Positions 52,758 to 64,000 of a DNA stretch of 64,000 bases are shown here, piece after piece. The notes under the pieces were generated by a model. The model was not told the origin of the DNA, ran no database searches, and worked only from the letters and a program-made list of their open reading frames with translations. The position numbers and the translations under genes were made by a program. Position 1 is the first letter of the stretch, and every line of letters starts with the position of its first letter. Location: assembly GCA_965153355.1 (NCBI GenBank), contig OZ231127.1:57722001-57786000 (forward strand), read 5' to 3'. Source of the stretch: Flaccisagitta enflata (Eukaryota > Chaetognatha > Sagittoidea > Aphragmophora).

Positions 52758-53008
52758 TTCATGGATGCATTCATTCATTCATTCATTCATTCATTCATTT
52801 ATTCATTCATTCATTCATTTATTTATTTATTTATTTATTTGTTTATTTATTTATTTATATATTTATTTTTTTATTCATTCATTCATTCATTCATTCATTC
52901 ATTCATTCATTCATTCATTCATTCAATTATTTATTCATTCAATCATTCATTCATTCATTCATTCATTCATTCATTCATTCATTCATTCATTCATTCATTC
53001 ATCCTTTT
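52758..53008 (+). repeat. (ATTC)n / (ATTT)n microsatellite
   Basis: ATTC run with internal ATTT units. It lies 54 bp above the exon ending at 52704. Confidence 0.97.
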
Positions 53009-53097
53009 TTTCGTGCAATCATTCACCATTGTCACACTTGTCCGTTAGCCCATTCATGGGTGTATACGTGTCCGTATTTGTCTGTCTTTTCCGTGTT

Positions 53098-53107
<10 letters not shown>

Positions 53108-53171
<64 letters not shown>
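53108..53171 (+). repeat. (TC)n microsatellite
   Basis: TC run, adjacent to the donor of the 53305-53182 exon. Confidence 0.97.
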
Positions 53172-53173
<2 letters not shown>

Positions 53174-53181
53174 TCACTTAC

Positions 53182-53305
53182 CATCGAAACATTTTGCTCT
53201 TCCTGGATCTTTTTTACTTTTGAATTTGGCCACACAGGCTTCGGCCTCGGGAGATTTATTGTCAGATTTCCAAACGAAGGTGGTGCTTTTGTATGCATCA
53301 ATTAC
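53182..53305 (-). CDS. M13-like metallopeptidase, exon 5
   Basis: The exon is 124 nt: 41 codons plus one base. The acceptor is ttctag and the donor is GAT G|gtaagt. The peptide runs from VIDAYKSTTFVWKSDNK to PGRAKCFD and contains one NKS sequon and two cysteines. The phase-1 end joins the phase of the next exon to give FDVDIAAIPRGY, the M13 position of the IDQ..LGLPSRDYY motif. A (GA)n array on this strand begins about 11 nt after the donor. Confidence 0.66.
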
Positions 53306-53909
53306 CTAGAACATTTATGTGTAGAAGAATGATGCAGATGAATGAACTTGTAAATGGATAGGCACAAATGAACAGAGAGAAATAGTACTAGATGGACAGT
53401 CGCCACCAAATTAACCAGCACTTCTACTGAAATCATGTGCCGAAGTTGGCTTCGGTTTCGAATTTTGTCTATTGATGGTTGGATAAACAATCCTACCCAC
53501 AAAAGTGACCATACCGTGTTCGGTATCATCGGGATTCGGCCTTTACAGTTCTCCGGACGAAACTGACAATAACGTTTAAAGTCTGAGATTTTCTATCTAG
53601 CTAATTGTCTTAGAAGTGTTGATCTCTGACTTACTTACAGCAGTTGATTTCCTGTCCCTAGTCTGTCGATAGCCTCTTTATACATAAAAAAGCCCCAACC
53701 CTTCCACGAGTAGCTCGGCATCCCCATACCACAGCACGGAACCGGAGGCTAAAATAATTTTTTTTTATGTCAAGGATTTTTGTATGGAAGATGATTTTTT
53801 TTTATTCAGTAAACAAGAAGATGGTCATCAAATAAAAGCAACGCGCAGAACGGAATGCAATGTAAAGAATTTTTTTTATTTGTCTGTCTGTTTGAGTCCG
53901 TCTCTCAGC

Positions 53910-53914
<5 letters not shown>
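53306..53914. other. Intron DNA of the M13-like gene
   Basis: A short open segment near 53490-53550 (PNPDDTEHGMVTFV) has splice-like borders but the wrong phase for the gene. Confidence 0.35.
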
Positions 53915-53957
<43 letters not shown>

Positions 53958-53966
53958 ATCTTCTGT

Positions 53967-54034
<68 letters not shown>

Positions 54035-54035
54035 T
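53915..54035 (+). repeat. (TC)n and (TTTC)n microsatellite
   Basis: TC run followed by ~17 TTTC units. Confidence 0.97.
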
Positions 54036-54171
54036 TTGCGGTGTTTCTTTCTTCCCCGTTATCCCCCTGTGACCTGTCTCTTTTCCTTACTTAATCCCCC
54101 CCTCTAAATCCAAACCAAAACCCACAAACAACATCGTAATGAAGCTAGCTCTCGAAACCAACAATTGCTGA

Positions 54172-54326
54172 TTTTTAGTCGCGGACACGCGACTCTACAC
54201 CTTGCTGTGTTGGTCGATACGTCGGTACGTTGGTAGGTTACAAATTTTGTTGAATTCCGAGCGGTTTTTGCATTGCTGCTGCTGCCCAACCGTCCGCGAC
54301 TGGACTGCGATGTATCCGGCCTTGTT
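54172..54326 (+). repeat. Type A element A18
   Basis: TTTTT, hairpin AGTCGCG-gaca-CGCGACT, CTGTGTTGGTCGATACGTCG, GAATTCCGAGCGG, CCGTCCGCGACTGGACTGC and GGCCTTGTT. Same subfamily as A7 and A10. Confidence 0.93.
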
Positions 54327-54394
54327 TTCCTATCCATTTCAACACTATATGTTGAACGGATATTCTCTTTACTACTAAGCTGTAGGAAAAACAA

Positions 54395-55049
54395 TTTTTA
54401 GTCGCATGCTACGCGACTCTATACCCCGCTATGTCGGTCGGTCGGTTGGCCCCCTTTTGGGCAGCGGCCCCGAAGGGGTCGATGACCTATGCTTTCACAC
54501 ATATGGGGAATTTTCTCCTTCTTCTCCTCCTTCTCCTTCTTCTTCGTCCCCCCCCCCTTAAATCCCCTTCTCGAGGCTCAATATCCAGTCTCGAGGCCAA
54601 AATCCTAGTCTCGAGGCCCAAATCTTAGCCTTGAGGCCAAAATCCTACCATAAAGACCAAAATCCTAGCCTAAAGGCCAAAATCCTAGCCTGGAGAACCA
54701 GATCCCGCCTTGAGGCCCAGATCCCAGCCTTGAGGCCCATATCTCAGCCTTGAGGCCCATATCTCAGTCTCAAGGTCCAAATTCCAGCCAAGAGGCCCGA
54801 TCCAAGGAGGAGGAGAAGAAGGAGAGAATTCCCCATATGTGTGAAAGCATAGGTCATCGACCCCTTCGGGGCCGCTACCCTGCTCCCCCCTAAACCGCTG
54901 TCCATCTGACGCTTTTGCGACTATTTACTTTTTCGGCGTTTTTGAGCTTTTTGAGCATACGGCTCCTGCCCAGAGGCCCTAGTGACTTTCTCCAGCACTG
55001 CTCCTGCCCACCCGCACGCGACTAGGGTAGCCGTGTATCCGGCCTTGTT
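54395..55049 (+). repeat. Type A element A19 split by a type B element
   Basis: The left part is 54395-54450 (TTTTTAGTCGCATGCTACGC and a GTCGG array). The right part is 54932-55049 (tttactttttcggcgt..., ACGGCTCCTGCCC, CACGCGACTAGGGTAGCC, GGCCTTGTT). Confidence 0.88.
54451..54931 (+). repeat. Type B minisatellite element B8 nested in A19
   Basis: TTTTGGGCAGCGGCCCCGAA, GGGGTCGATGACCTATGC, then an AAAATCC(T/C)AGCCT(C/T)GAGGCC array. The inverted GAAAGCATAGGTCATCGACC and CCTTCGGGGCCGCT follow, ending CGCTTTTGCGACTA. Confidence 0.9.
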
Positions 55050-55064
55050 ATAACCAAGTTTAAC

Positions 55065-55112
55065 GGCCATTGGAATGTTGGAGCCGTACTTGGCTTTGAC
55101 CTGTGCAGAACG
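55065..55112 (-). CDS. M13-like metallopeptidase, exon 4 (short, donor ambiguous)
   Basis: A 48-nt candidate exon in phase 0-0 follows the acceptor tctttacccag and reads RSAQVKAKYGSNIPMA. It resembles the neprilysin block A-x-L-x-x-KYG-x-x-x-(V/L) that precedes the strand leading to the LPSRDYY region. A second possible donor at 55053-55054 would lengthen it to end at 55055, but that gives phase 1 and does not fit the next exon. A type A repeat ends at 55049, a few bases past the donor, so the insertion nearly touches this splice site. Confidence 0.5.
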
Positions 55113-55266
55113 CTGGGTAAAGAAATATTAGGACCTGTTATGATGTCTTGGATGAGGTTGAGGTATTTTGTGCAGTGAAATTTTTCATCCAATCAAGGTT
55201 TCCAGAGAGAAGTCTCCCAGTTTCCTCCACTCGATGCATCCTTCTGTTTGAAAAAGAATTGACAAT

Positions 55267-55274
<8 letters not shown>

Positions 55275-55302
<28 letters not shown>
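55275..55302 (+). repeat. (TC)n microsatellite
   Basis: Short TC run. Confidence 0.9.
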
Positions 55303-55305
<3 letters not shown>

Positions 55306-55384
55306 GGCGTTATTTTTACTCACTTTATCCACTCAAGGGTCTGTACTATTCGGCGTGTCTCTTTTGCTTCCCACACCGTTTTAC

Positions 55385-55480
55385 TTGTCTTGTTGCGCGC
55401 TTTGGATCACGTAATCTCTGTGAACACAGCTTCTTTTGAGCGTCAAAATTGATGCGGACACATCGTCGACATTTGTTTGC
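55385..55480 (-). CDS. M13-like metallopeptidase, exon 3 (candidate)
   Basis: The exon has 96 nt, exactly 32 codons, starting and ending in phase 0 between caattgtatag and CAA|gtaaaa. A good poly-T tract lies upstream on the minus strand. The peptide begins ANKCRRCVRINFDAQKKLC and is Cys- and Lys/Arg-rich. In M13 proteins the K.LY.SC(M/V) segment with a conserved cysteine lies here. Similarity is weak, so the case rests mainly on phase compatibility with exon 2 before it and the 55112 exon after it. Confidence 0.5.
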
Positions 55481-55561
55481 CTATACAATTGAAAAAAAAA
55501 ACAATAAAGTTTACAAGCCCATGCTAATGCAGATTTATCTATTGGTCTGTGCGAACAATTT

Positions 55562-55735
55562 AACAACGCCGAATACACGGCCGCTCAAATCGCGTGTAGG
55601 TGGACAGGAGCATTGATGAAAAAGGAAAACCGAGCATTTTGGCAAGAGCCGTAATGTAAGAATCAACCCCAACACGCCGGAAAAACTAAGTATTTTGGAT
55701 AAACTGACCGACCAGCCGACTGACCCTTGAACCAA
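55562..55735 (-). repeat. Decayed type A element
   Basis: AACAACGCCGAATACACGGC, TCGCGTGTAGGTGGACAGGA and a GACCGACC array. The hairpin end is missing. Confidence 0.65.
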
Positions 55736-55790
55736 CAGAACTGTCTTTCTTTGTCTGTCTATTTTCTGTGTCTGTTTCTCTCTGTCTCCG

Positions 55791-55793
<3 letters not shown>

Positions 55794-55866
<73 letters not shown>
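55794..55866 (+). repeat. (TG)n-(TC)n microsatellite
   Basis: TG run followed by TC run. Confidence 0.96.
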
Positions 55867-55868
<2 letters not shown>

Positions 55869-56391
55869 CTTTGTTCATTAGTATGTCTGCTCATCTTCGC
55901 TCATTTATAATCTGACCGACGCTGTAACAATAGGATTTACCTTCCCGCGAGGGTGAAACTACTTTTGTACGCCCTGATGGTGCTTGCTATACGCTGAGAG
56001 GTGGATATGGATGCCAGCAACGTCAGACAATTGATTCCTGCATGTTCAGTGTATCAATAATAGATGAAAATTTGCAGTTTCTTGACAATTTGATTTGACT
56101 CCGATTTTCTCCCAAGTAACTGACGACCGCCTACGGCCTTTTTACCTGGAATGTGTATGACGTAGTTGGCCGTAGTAACCTACTATTACCGTAGAGCCAT
56201 TAAAATATTCTTGGAGAAAAGCATTTCACCGCTAAAAAAAAATAAAAAAAACTTGCAACAGGTGAATTGAACTGAACTCGACCACTTATACTTGAGATAA
56301 TGCAGTACGACGTATATTTACTCGCTCTGCCCACCGAACTAAGGTCCGCCGCATGCATTCATTCATTTTAACAATACATGCATGATGTAAT
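55867..56391. other. Intron DNA, no feature seen
   Basis: No exon or TE end recognised. Confidence 0.4.
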
Positions 56392-58175
56392 CAACATGTC
56401 CGCCACCTGCACAAGTTGGGCTACGATGAAAAAAAAAAAAAAATTTAGTAAGGAGGCTAAAAAAGGCCCAATCTTATGTAAAAAAACCTGGGGAATCCAA
56501 CCGTGACCTTTTTAGAGCCCTACGCGGCTGCGTTTAGAAACGGCCCCAAAAAAACACCCAAAAATGGCTATTTTTGGGTATTTTTGGCCAAAATTTAGTA
56601 CTTAAATGGAGGCCAAGTGTTTAAATTCATAGTTGGGGACACTTCAAGATGTAAGAGACTAGTAAAACAAGAATCATGATGATGGGGCTATTGTGGGTAC
56701 CTAAAAGGCCCAAAAAGGGCCCCTAAAAAAAAAAAATGTAGTTTTTTTTTCATTGTGACTACAAAATGAATGGAATGACTTCAAATTTGAAATGGAAGTT
56801 CCTTTATAAATGCAACTACCATCATGTAAAATTTAGGCCCTCCTTAGATGGCTTCATAGGAAAATTTGGCCACAAAAACCAAAAATCGCTCCCAAAAAAT
56901 CAGTTTTTGAGTTCATTGACCTAAAAACAATATTATAAGGTCAGGGTACCCCAATATTTTTTTCTATTTTGCTAATATAAGATGTTTGAGGAAAAATTTC
57001 AGGACATATTTCCAAAAAATGGCTGAGATATGACCATTTGAAGCGACGTGGTAAAACTGAAAATGCCAAAAATGGTCATTTTTGGTGATTTTTAAAAACA
57101 CTTTGTAAGGGGGTTCATTTTAATTCATAGTTGTGGTAGATGTAAGAGATTATAAAAACAGGAATCATAATGATGGGGCTATTGTGAGGTACCTAAAAGG
57201 CCCAAAAAGGGCCCCTGAAGCAAAAAATAAATAGTTTTTTTTTCATTGTGACTACAAAAATGAATGGAATGCCTTCAAATTAGAAATGGAAGTTCCTAAT
57301 AAATGCAACTACCATCATGAAAAAAATTTTTGGCCCTCCTTAAATGGCTTCATAGGAAAATTAGGCCACAAAAAAATTGCTCAAAAAATCAGTTTTCTCA
57401 GTTCATTGACCTAGAAACAATATTTGAAGGTCAGGGTACCCCATTTTTTTTTGTTTTGCTAATATAAGATGTTTGGAAGTTCTTAAAAAAGTTTCAGGCC
57501 ATACTTCCATAAAATGGCTGAGATATCACCATTTTAAGCGACGTGGTAAAACTGAAAATGCCAAAATGGCATGCAGATGGATATATGTATAGCGATCCAA
57601 AAAATAAATTGTGTTGGGTTTTCTTGCTGTAAAAGAGTAGGGAAAAATTGAAAAAGTGGCTTTCTGAGATCAGCCACTTATAACTTCCTTACAATCCTAC
57701 TCCAAGAATTAGTCCCTGTATGAAACACTGTATACAGCACCCGCCAACTCGGCCTGGCCACAGCAAATAAACAGTCCCTGTACAATTATTTCAAAATTAT
57801 GTGTTTTTCTTGTTATTTTCTGTACAGTTACTGTTTAACAGAGTTAGCACAGTTAATTTCCATTTTTATTGAATAAAAAGGATGTTAACACTCTGGCTCT
57901 CGTGGCTCAGTTTACAGGAATGAGCAACTCGTAGCTGTTGGCTAGGCTAGTTCATCACATCTTTACCAAACAATTGTTTGGCTAGGATGCTACCATCAAC
58001 CTTCCATTCCCGCTTCACCTAACCTATCTAGTACAAAACTCCTGAGTTGTCAGTTAGTAAGTTCATTTGTATCATCCCTTTATTAGCCGGCTAAAATGAA
58101 GGTGACCCCTTTGAAGATTGTGCTTTATCGAATCACCAATCCTCTTCTAACCACTCCCTCCCCCTTCTCTTAGTG

Positions 58176-58211
58176 TTTGTGTGTGTGTGTGTGTGTGTCT
58201 GTCTGTCTGTC

Positions 58212-58256
<45 letters not shown>

Positions 58257-58271
58257 GTCTCTCTCTCTGTC

Positions 58272-58342
<71 letters not shown>
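58176..58342 (+). repeat. (TG)n, (CTGT)n and (TC)n microsatellite
   Basis: Compound pyrimidine-rich array in the foldback loop. Confidence 0.96.
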
Positions 58343-58344
<2 letters not shown>

Positions 58345-58385
58345 ACTGACTGACAAAGCAAGGTTAGATTTGCATGTCTTTGACT

Positions 58386-58604
58386 AACAAGGCCGGATAC
58401 ACGGCTACCCCAGTCGCGTGCGGGTGGGCAGGGGCTGTTTTTGAGGTCACTCAATCATTTGGGCAGGAGCAGTGAGGCCAAAGATCGCAAAACCCCCCAA
58501 AAAAGTAAAGTGTGACGGACCGACGGACGGACGGACCGACAGATGGACGGACCAACGGACGGATGACCGACAGTATTGTAGAGCCGCAGAGTATGCGACT
58601 AAAA
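58386..58604 (-). repeat. Type A element A20
   Basis: AACAAGGCCGGATACACGGC, CAGTCGCGTGCGGGTGGGCA, a GACGGACGG array and ATGCGACTAAAA. Hairpin partly decayed. Confidence 0.9.
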
Positions 58605-58609
58605 TTGGC

Positions 58610-58742
58610 TTTTTAGTCGCGCTACGCGACTCTACCCCCGCTTGTCCGTCGTGTCCGCTGGTCCGTCCTGCCGGTCCGTCGGTCCTTTCTGTCCGTCGGT
58701 CGGTCGGTTGGTCCGTCCATCACACTTTACTTTTTTTGGGTT
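58610..58742 (+). repeat. Type A element A21, 3' truncated
   Basis: TTTTT, AGTCGCG-CTA-CGCGACT and a CCGTCGGTCGG array, then it merges into the right foldback arm. It starts 5 bp from A20 in inverted orientation. Confidence 0.88.
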
Positions 58743-60346
58743 TTTAGGGTTTTAGGTTTTGGCTAAAAATCACAAAAATGACCATTTTCATGCGTTTTCC
58801 ATATTTACCACGTCTTCAAATGGTCATATCTCAGCCATTTTTTGGAAATATGGCCTGAAATTTTTTTGGAACCTCCAAACATCTTATATTAGCAAAATAG
58901 AAAAAAAATTGGGGTACCCCTGACCTTCAAATATTGTTTTTAGTCAATTAACTCAAAACTGATTTTTTTGAGCGATTTTTGTTTTTGTACTAAATTTTCC
59001 TATGAAGCCATCTAAGGAGGGCCACAAATCTTTACATGATGGTAGTTGCATCTATAAGGAACTTCCATTTCAAATTTGAAGTCATTCCATTCATTTTTGT
59101 AGTCACAATGAAAAAAAAAATACATTTTTTTCGTTTTAGGGGCCCTTTTTGGGCCTTTTTAGGTACCCCACAATAGCCCCATCATTATGATTCCTGTTTT
59201 TATAATCTTACATCTTGTAGTGTCCCCAACTATGAATTAAAAATGAACAGGACCTCTTGTACCCAATTGTTTAAAAAAATCACAAAAAATGACCATTTTT
59301 GGCGTTTTCCATTTTTACCACGTCGCTTCAAATGGTCATATCTCAGCCATTTTTTGGAAATATGGCCTGAAATTTTTTTTGGAACCTCCAAACATCTTAT
59401 ATTAGCAAAATAGAAAAAAATATTGGGGTACCCTGACCTTATGATATTGTTTTTAGGTCAATGAACTCAAAAAACTGATTTTTTTGGAGCGATTTTTGGT
59501 TTTTGTGGCCAAATTTTCCTATGAAGCCATCTAAGGAGGGCCACAAATTTTTACATGATGGTAGTTGCATTTATAAGGAACTTCCATTTCAAATTTGAAG
59601 TCATTCCATTCATTTTTGTAGTCACAATGAAAAAAAAACTACATTTTTTCCGTTTTAGGGGCCCTTTTTGGGCCTTTTTAGGTACCCAACAATAGCCCCA
59701 TCATCATGATTCTTGTTTTACTAGTCTCTTACATCTTGAAGTGTCCCCAAGTATGAAATTAAACACTTGGCCTCCATTTAAGTACTAAATTTTAGCCAAA
59801 AATACCCAAAAATAGCCATTTTTGGGTGTTTTTTTGGGGCCGTTTCTAAACGCAGCCGCGTAGGGCTCTAAAAAGGTCACAGTTGGATTCCCCAGGTTTT
59901 TTTACACAAGATTGACCTTTTTCTAGCCTCCTTACTCAATTTTCTTTTTGCGATGAGAAATAATGCAGCTAGCTCAACTTGTGCAGGTGGCGGATGTACA
60001 AACATGTACCAACAAGGAGCAAACAAGGTGAAGTTCCCCCCCCCCCCTCAAGACTGTATCAATGGCCTCGAAGTTAGATTTAAGTTGGGTCTGAGGTAGA
60101 TGCTGGTATCAACATCATATGAAATGTCATCCAACATACAGTAGGTCCCCGCCTCATCGGTCCCATCGGGACTGAAGAATTTGCACTTTTATTTCAGAAT
60201 AACCTTTAAAGAGAGGTGAAATCACAATAAAAACTATCGTTTGGGACCTCAAAATATTGACCTTTATTGATGGCGAACCTTGAAAGCGGGGCTGTTATTG
60301 CGGGGATCCACTGTACTATCTTATGGCACTCTGATACTTGACTCAC

Positions 60347-60507
60347 TTGGGTCATGGATTTGTTCGTTTCCACGAGAAAGAACTCGTAATTGTCCACGAT
60401 ATCCTTGATTCTATAACGAGTGGTTTTTCTTATGCCTTCATCGGAGGTCGAGTTGAGTTCTTTGAGAGCTCTCACAACGGACTCCCTCGTCCCGTAAAAG
60501 GACGACA
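60347..60507 (-). CDS. M13-like metallopeptidase, exon 2 (N-terminal domain)
   Basis: The exon is 161 nt: two bases completing a codon, then 53 codons ending in phase 0. The acceptor is tttacctgtcaag and the donor is CAA|gtgagt. It begins SSFYGTRESVVRALKELN, which fits the Peptidase_M13_N pattern S-x-F...LR..V...LKELL, and continues with a charged helix-rich stretch ending NKSMTQ. Two N-x-S/T sequons (NST, NKS) fit a glycosylated ectodomain. The next exon at 55480 starts in phase 0, so the reading frame is kept. Codon usage is C/G-ending, like the other exons and unlike the flanking repeats. The sequence is diverged from textbook neprilysin, so the paralogue group is open. Confidence 0.72.
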
Positions 60508-60907
60508 CTTGACAGGTAAAAATGGACAGTGAGGGGCATGAGGAAAAATACGAATGTCATATATGGTAATTTGTTGCATTTCTAAACAGGTAACAATCAT
60601 TGGTAAGCAGTTTACTTTTGGGTTAGATTGAGAAAAAACGTTTTTTTCTGATTATGTTTTATCGAAAACAAGGAATGGTGCGCGTAACAACTAGTCATTG
60701 AGGGTTCACAAGGCCCTCTGCCCTTTATTTCAGTTTGGGTATAGTGAGGGATATTGTTCAACTTGTCATGATTACACCTCGCAAAGTGCTTATGTAATTG
60801 AAATCGAAACAGAAAGGGAAAGGGGGAAACGGACATACAATGCGCCCGATTGTAATGGGAAGTAAGGAGATATAACTCAGAAAATGGATCAACATTTCAT
60901 TTTTCAG

Positions 60908-61005
60908 TTGCGAATTCTTTTGTGTGGCTGCGTCAGTCGGGACGTTCGTCCGTTCCATCTCCAAAATATTGATTTGAGAGCGTTTTTATGCATAATCGCC
61001 TTGTT
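60908..61005 (+). repeat. Diverged short type A element A22
   Basis: TTTCAGTTGCGAATTC, GTCAGTCGGGACGTTCGTCC and CGCCTTGTT. Confidence 0.55.
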
Positions 61006-61769
61006 TTCTTTTTGATCACGTACCCAATACCAACCACCCTGCCCCCGACACCCTTCAATCCCCCTCCCCCCAAAAAAAGAAACAACCCGTGACTGAAATT
61101 ATACGAATAATGATAAATGATAAATGGTAAAAATGTCGAAATGGCTTGTTTCACTCACAAAAGCTAACACATGTGTTGGTAGGGTTTGCAGACTGGACGC
61201 AACCAAAAAACTACTTCACAAAGGAATGGTTAAAAGTAATTTGAGGGGGACACACAATGAAAAGATTCTCGCTGAATCTTTATTTCCCTTAAGCAAAAAT
61301 GGAAGGTCACTAGTTTACTATCTTGCAAATAGATGAACGGACAACTGATAAGATAACTCAACTTCGGAAGAGCGTTAGTTGTACTCCTAAGAGAAAAAAA
61401 CTACATTATCAGCAAAAATGTCCTCTTTGTTTAAGAGAAGCATTCTTCAAAATTTGATACTTTTTTTTTTGAAACCGTTTATTTATTTTCCAGATAGTAA
61501 AGAGAAATTAATAATTTTGATAAGAACTATTCTAAATTGAAAATCATAAGTACAAATCGACGGAATTGTAGACCCTTCAATTCAATTATGAAAATTACAT
61601 GATGAAGATTATAACCAAATCAATTCTTAGCTAGACATATTTCTATGAATAGGATTTAATTCCCCTTAACTTGCCCCAGATTGAAGAGCCTTGAAAATGG
61701 ACAAAATTCTGCAAACAAACCTCCGGCTACAGACGCTCCAATCGCCTGCTCTGTGCCTCAAGAAAAGTG
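61006..61769. other. Intron DNA, no feature seen
   Basis: Only short open frames. Confidence 0.4.
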
Positions 61770-62150
61770 CATTTCTCTCATTCATTAAACATTCGATTGG
61801 GCTCAATTTGGGCATTCAAATGAAACATCATTTCCAAGCACTTTTCATGTTCCTTTTGTATATTAAGAGCCAAATATCAGTGGAAAATCGATTCGGCCTT
61901 GATCTAGGCACTCCGTCATCAATGCTGTAGTTGTATAGAATTGATTGCTGGAGTTTTAAAAAAAAATCTTCAATTGTCATTCTATACAACTACAACATTA
62001 ATGACGGAGTGCATAGATCTAGTCCAAATCGATTTTCCAATAAGATTGGGCTCTTAATATGCAAATGGAACATGAAAAGTGCATGGAAATAATGTTTCAT
62101 TCGCATGCTCAAATTGAGCCCACTCTATTAAACATGAACGGTACATTCAG
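61770..62150. mobile_element. Foldback element, ~380 bp
   Basis: GTAGTTGTATAGAAT near 61928 and ATTCTATACAACTAC near 61978 begin complementary arms that extend outward through GATTGGGCTCAATTTGGGCA and its complement. No target duplication was identified. Confidence 0.75.
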
Positions 62151-62357
62151 AATGTCAGAGGCATTAAACATTTTTCAACTTGTCGACGATTTGGCATCGC
62201 AAGTCATTATGAAATTTATCATTTTCTTCATTTCAATCCGGGGCTTGGTAGATGCTAATTTAGAATTTTGATAACATCATTATAATGAAAAAATCCAATC
62301 AATACAGAACCGTTTCAGTTTAACATTTTCTCAGCCATTTTAATCATTTTCGATTAC

Positions 62358-62413
62358 CGAATGGATCGTAGTAACGTTCCTTGTACACTTCGAAGACGCG
62401 GTAAAATTTCCAC
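62358..62413 (-). CDS. M13-like metallopeptidase, exon 1 of those visible (tentative)
   Basis: This is a 56-nt candidate exon between an acceptor (cgtcaacag) and a GTAATC donor. It reads WKFYRVFEVYKERYYDPF in one frame and ends with one extra base, which is the phase the exon at 60507 needs. In M13 peptidases (neprilysin/ECE family; type II membrane zinc endopeptidases that trim extracellular peptides) this position precedes the conserved SSF...R..V...LKELL segment, and the joined peptide continues into SSFYGTRESVVRALKEL. The usual DFYEYxCGxW Cys-Gly is not present. If the donor were ignored the frame would stop at 62344-62346. The N-terminal transmembrane exon is not visible and may lie beyond 64000. 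The call rests on phase and position, so confidence is moderate. Confidence 0.5.
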
Positions 62414-62522
62414 CTGTTGACGTGGAAATGAAGACAAGAATTTTACTCTGCAGATTTGATCTTAATTTCATTGTCCTTTTTTGACTGATCCATAACTGAA
62501 ATAAAGTAAAAAAAAAACAAAA

Positions 62523-63490
<968 letters not shown>

Positions 63491-63727
63491 TCAAGTTATT
63501 ATTGAGATAATGATCAATTCTGAGCGAAACGAATGAAAGAAAAAGCGTCATGATCTCATTTTGGGAAAGGAAGAGGTCAAAATTCATGCTGAAGTCAATT
63601 ATCTTTTTATTATTTGCTTACGAGAAGCTCATGATAACCTATCATTCAGTTAATTTAAAACACAGACTAGTTGACGTCAACTGTCTGCTCTATTCATATT
63701 CGTTTTTTTAATGACTTCGCCAATATA

Positions 63728-63882
63728 TTTTTAGGTGCGACAAAACACCTCTATAACTGGCTGTGTCCGTTGGTTGGTTACTCGGTCGGTTGGTTGGTCG
63801 GTTGGTTGGTCGGTCGGTAACCATTCGTTTGACGATCCACATGTCGCACTCTTAGTCCTTTATAGCTTACTTGGCCTTGTTT
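63728..63882 (+). repeat. Type C element C3
   Basis: TTTTTAGGTGCGACAAAACA, CTATAACTGGCTGTGTCCG, a GTTGGTCGG array, CGATCCACATGTCGCAC and TACTTGGCCTTGTT. Confidence 0.9.
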
Positions 63883-63913
63883 CTTTTTAAGAGGAAAAAG
63901 CAAAGAGTAAAAT

Positions 63914-63944
63914 AACAAGGCCAACACCTATAAGTCGCGTGCGA
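63914..63944 (-). repeat. Type A 5' fragment
   Basis: AACAAGGCCAACACCTATAA and GTCGCGTGCG only. The remainder is lost. Confidence 0.6.
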
Positions 63945-64000
63945 GACAAAGATAACTGAATTGACCTGACTCCTTATTGTATCACTTAATTAACTTAATC

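Larger units (their letters stand above)
56392..60006. mobile_element. Giant foldback element, ~3.6 kb
   Basis: The ends ATGTCCGCCACCTGCACAAG and CTTGTGCAGGTGGCGGATGT are inverted, with arms of ~1.2 kb (to ~57570 and from ~58740). Each arm contains two tandem ~540-bp versions of one block (a GGCCCAAAAAGGGCCCCT and ATGAATGGAATG motif occurs twice per arm). The loop holds unique DNA, microsatellites and two back-to-back type A copies. There is no coding frame. Confidence 0.9.

Noticed and set aside
53490-53550. Possible extra M13 exon (PNPDDTEHGMVTFV)
   Set aside because: Its phase at both ends conflicts with neighbouring exons, which already join correctly.

Overview
The window looks like intergenic and intronic DNA from a repeat-rich animal (metazoan) nuclear genome. 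It has GT-AG introns, TATA and CCAAT promoter elements, AATAAA signals, LINE and mariner relics, foldback/MITE elements and very long microsatellites. No operons, ribosome-binding sites, rRNA or CRISPR arrays are visible. I cannot name the species or phylum. Nearly all long open frames are artefacts of (GA)n, (GT)n, (GAAA)n, (GTT)n and similar arrays.

Real coding sequence is sparse and clusters in the right half. On the minus strand, eleven exons between 62413 and 32869 form a diverged M13 (neprilysin/ECE-like) metallopeptidase. They end, within this window, with the HExxH zinc-motif exon. Exon phases agree at every adjacent junction except one (37.1 kb to 34.1 kb). The central ~110 residues, the N-terminus and the C-terminal exons were not found. 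Two plus-strand genes sit inside its largest intron. One is an intronless 190-aa Thr-rich single-pass membrane protein (44026-44598) with a clear TATA/CCAAT promoter. The other is a two-exon, 419-aa, Thr-rich single-pass receptor-like protein (46801-47461 joined to 49198-49796) whose tail carries SH3-, PTB- and phosphotyrosine-like motifs.

The left half (1-32 kb) holds almost only repeats. There is a 115-bp satellite at 246-1410 and a group of ~590-bp TA-flanked foldback elements at 7-9.7 kb. A 3.3-kb giant foldback lies at 10.03-13.31 kb and a 1.2-kb tandem triplication at 15.2-19.35 kb. A 1.5-kb (GAAA)n purine tract follows at 21.2-22.7 kb, then a block of minisatellite elements at 22.9-26.5 kb. 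A second giant foldback lies at 56.4-60.0 kb.

The most distinctive content is a superfamily of short dispersed elements. Type A and C elements have a terminal hairpin (for example AGTCGCG...CGCGACT) next to T5, an internal tetranucleotide array, and a GGCCTTGTT end. Type B elements carry GGCCCC-GAA-GGGGCC hairpins in inverted orientation around a minisatellite. Three insertions can be compared with an uninterrupted sister arm of a foldback, and all three lie in T-runs. This architecture resembles Helentron-associated (HINE/DINE-like) elements. The family assignment is inference; the hairpins, arrays and empty/filled sites are visible in the sequence.
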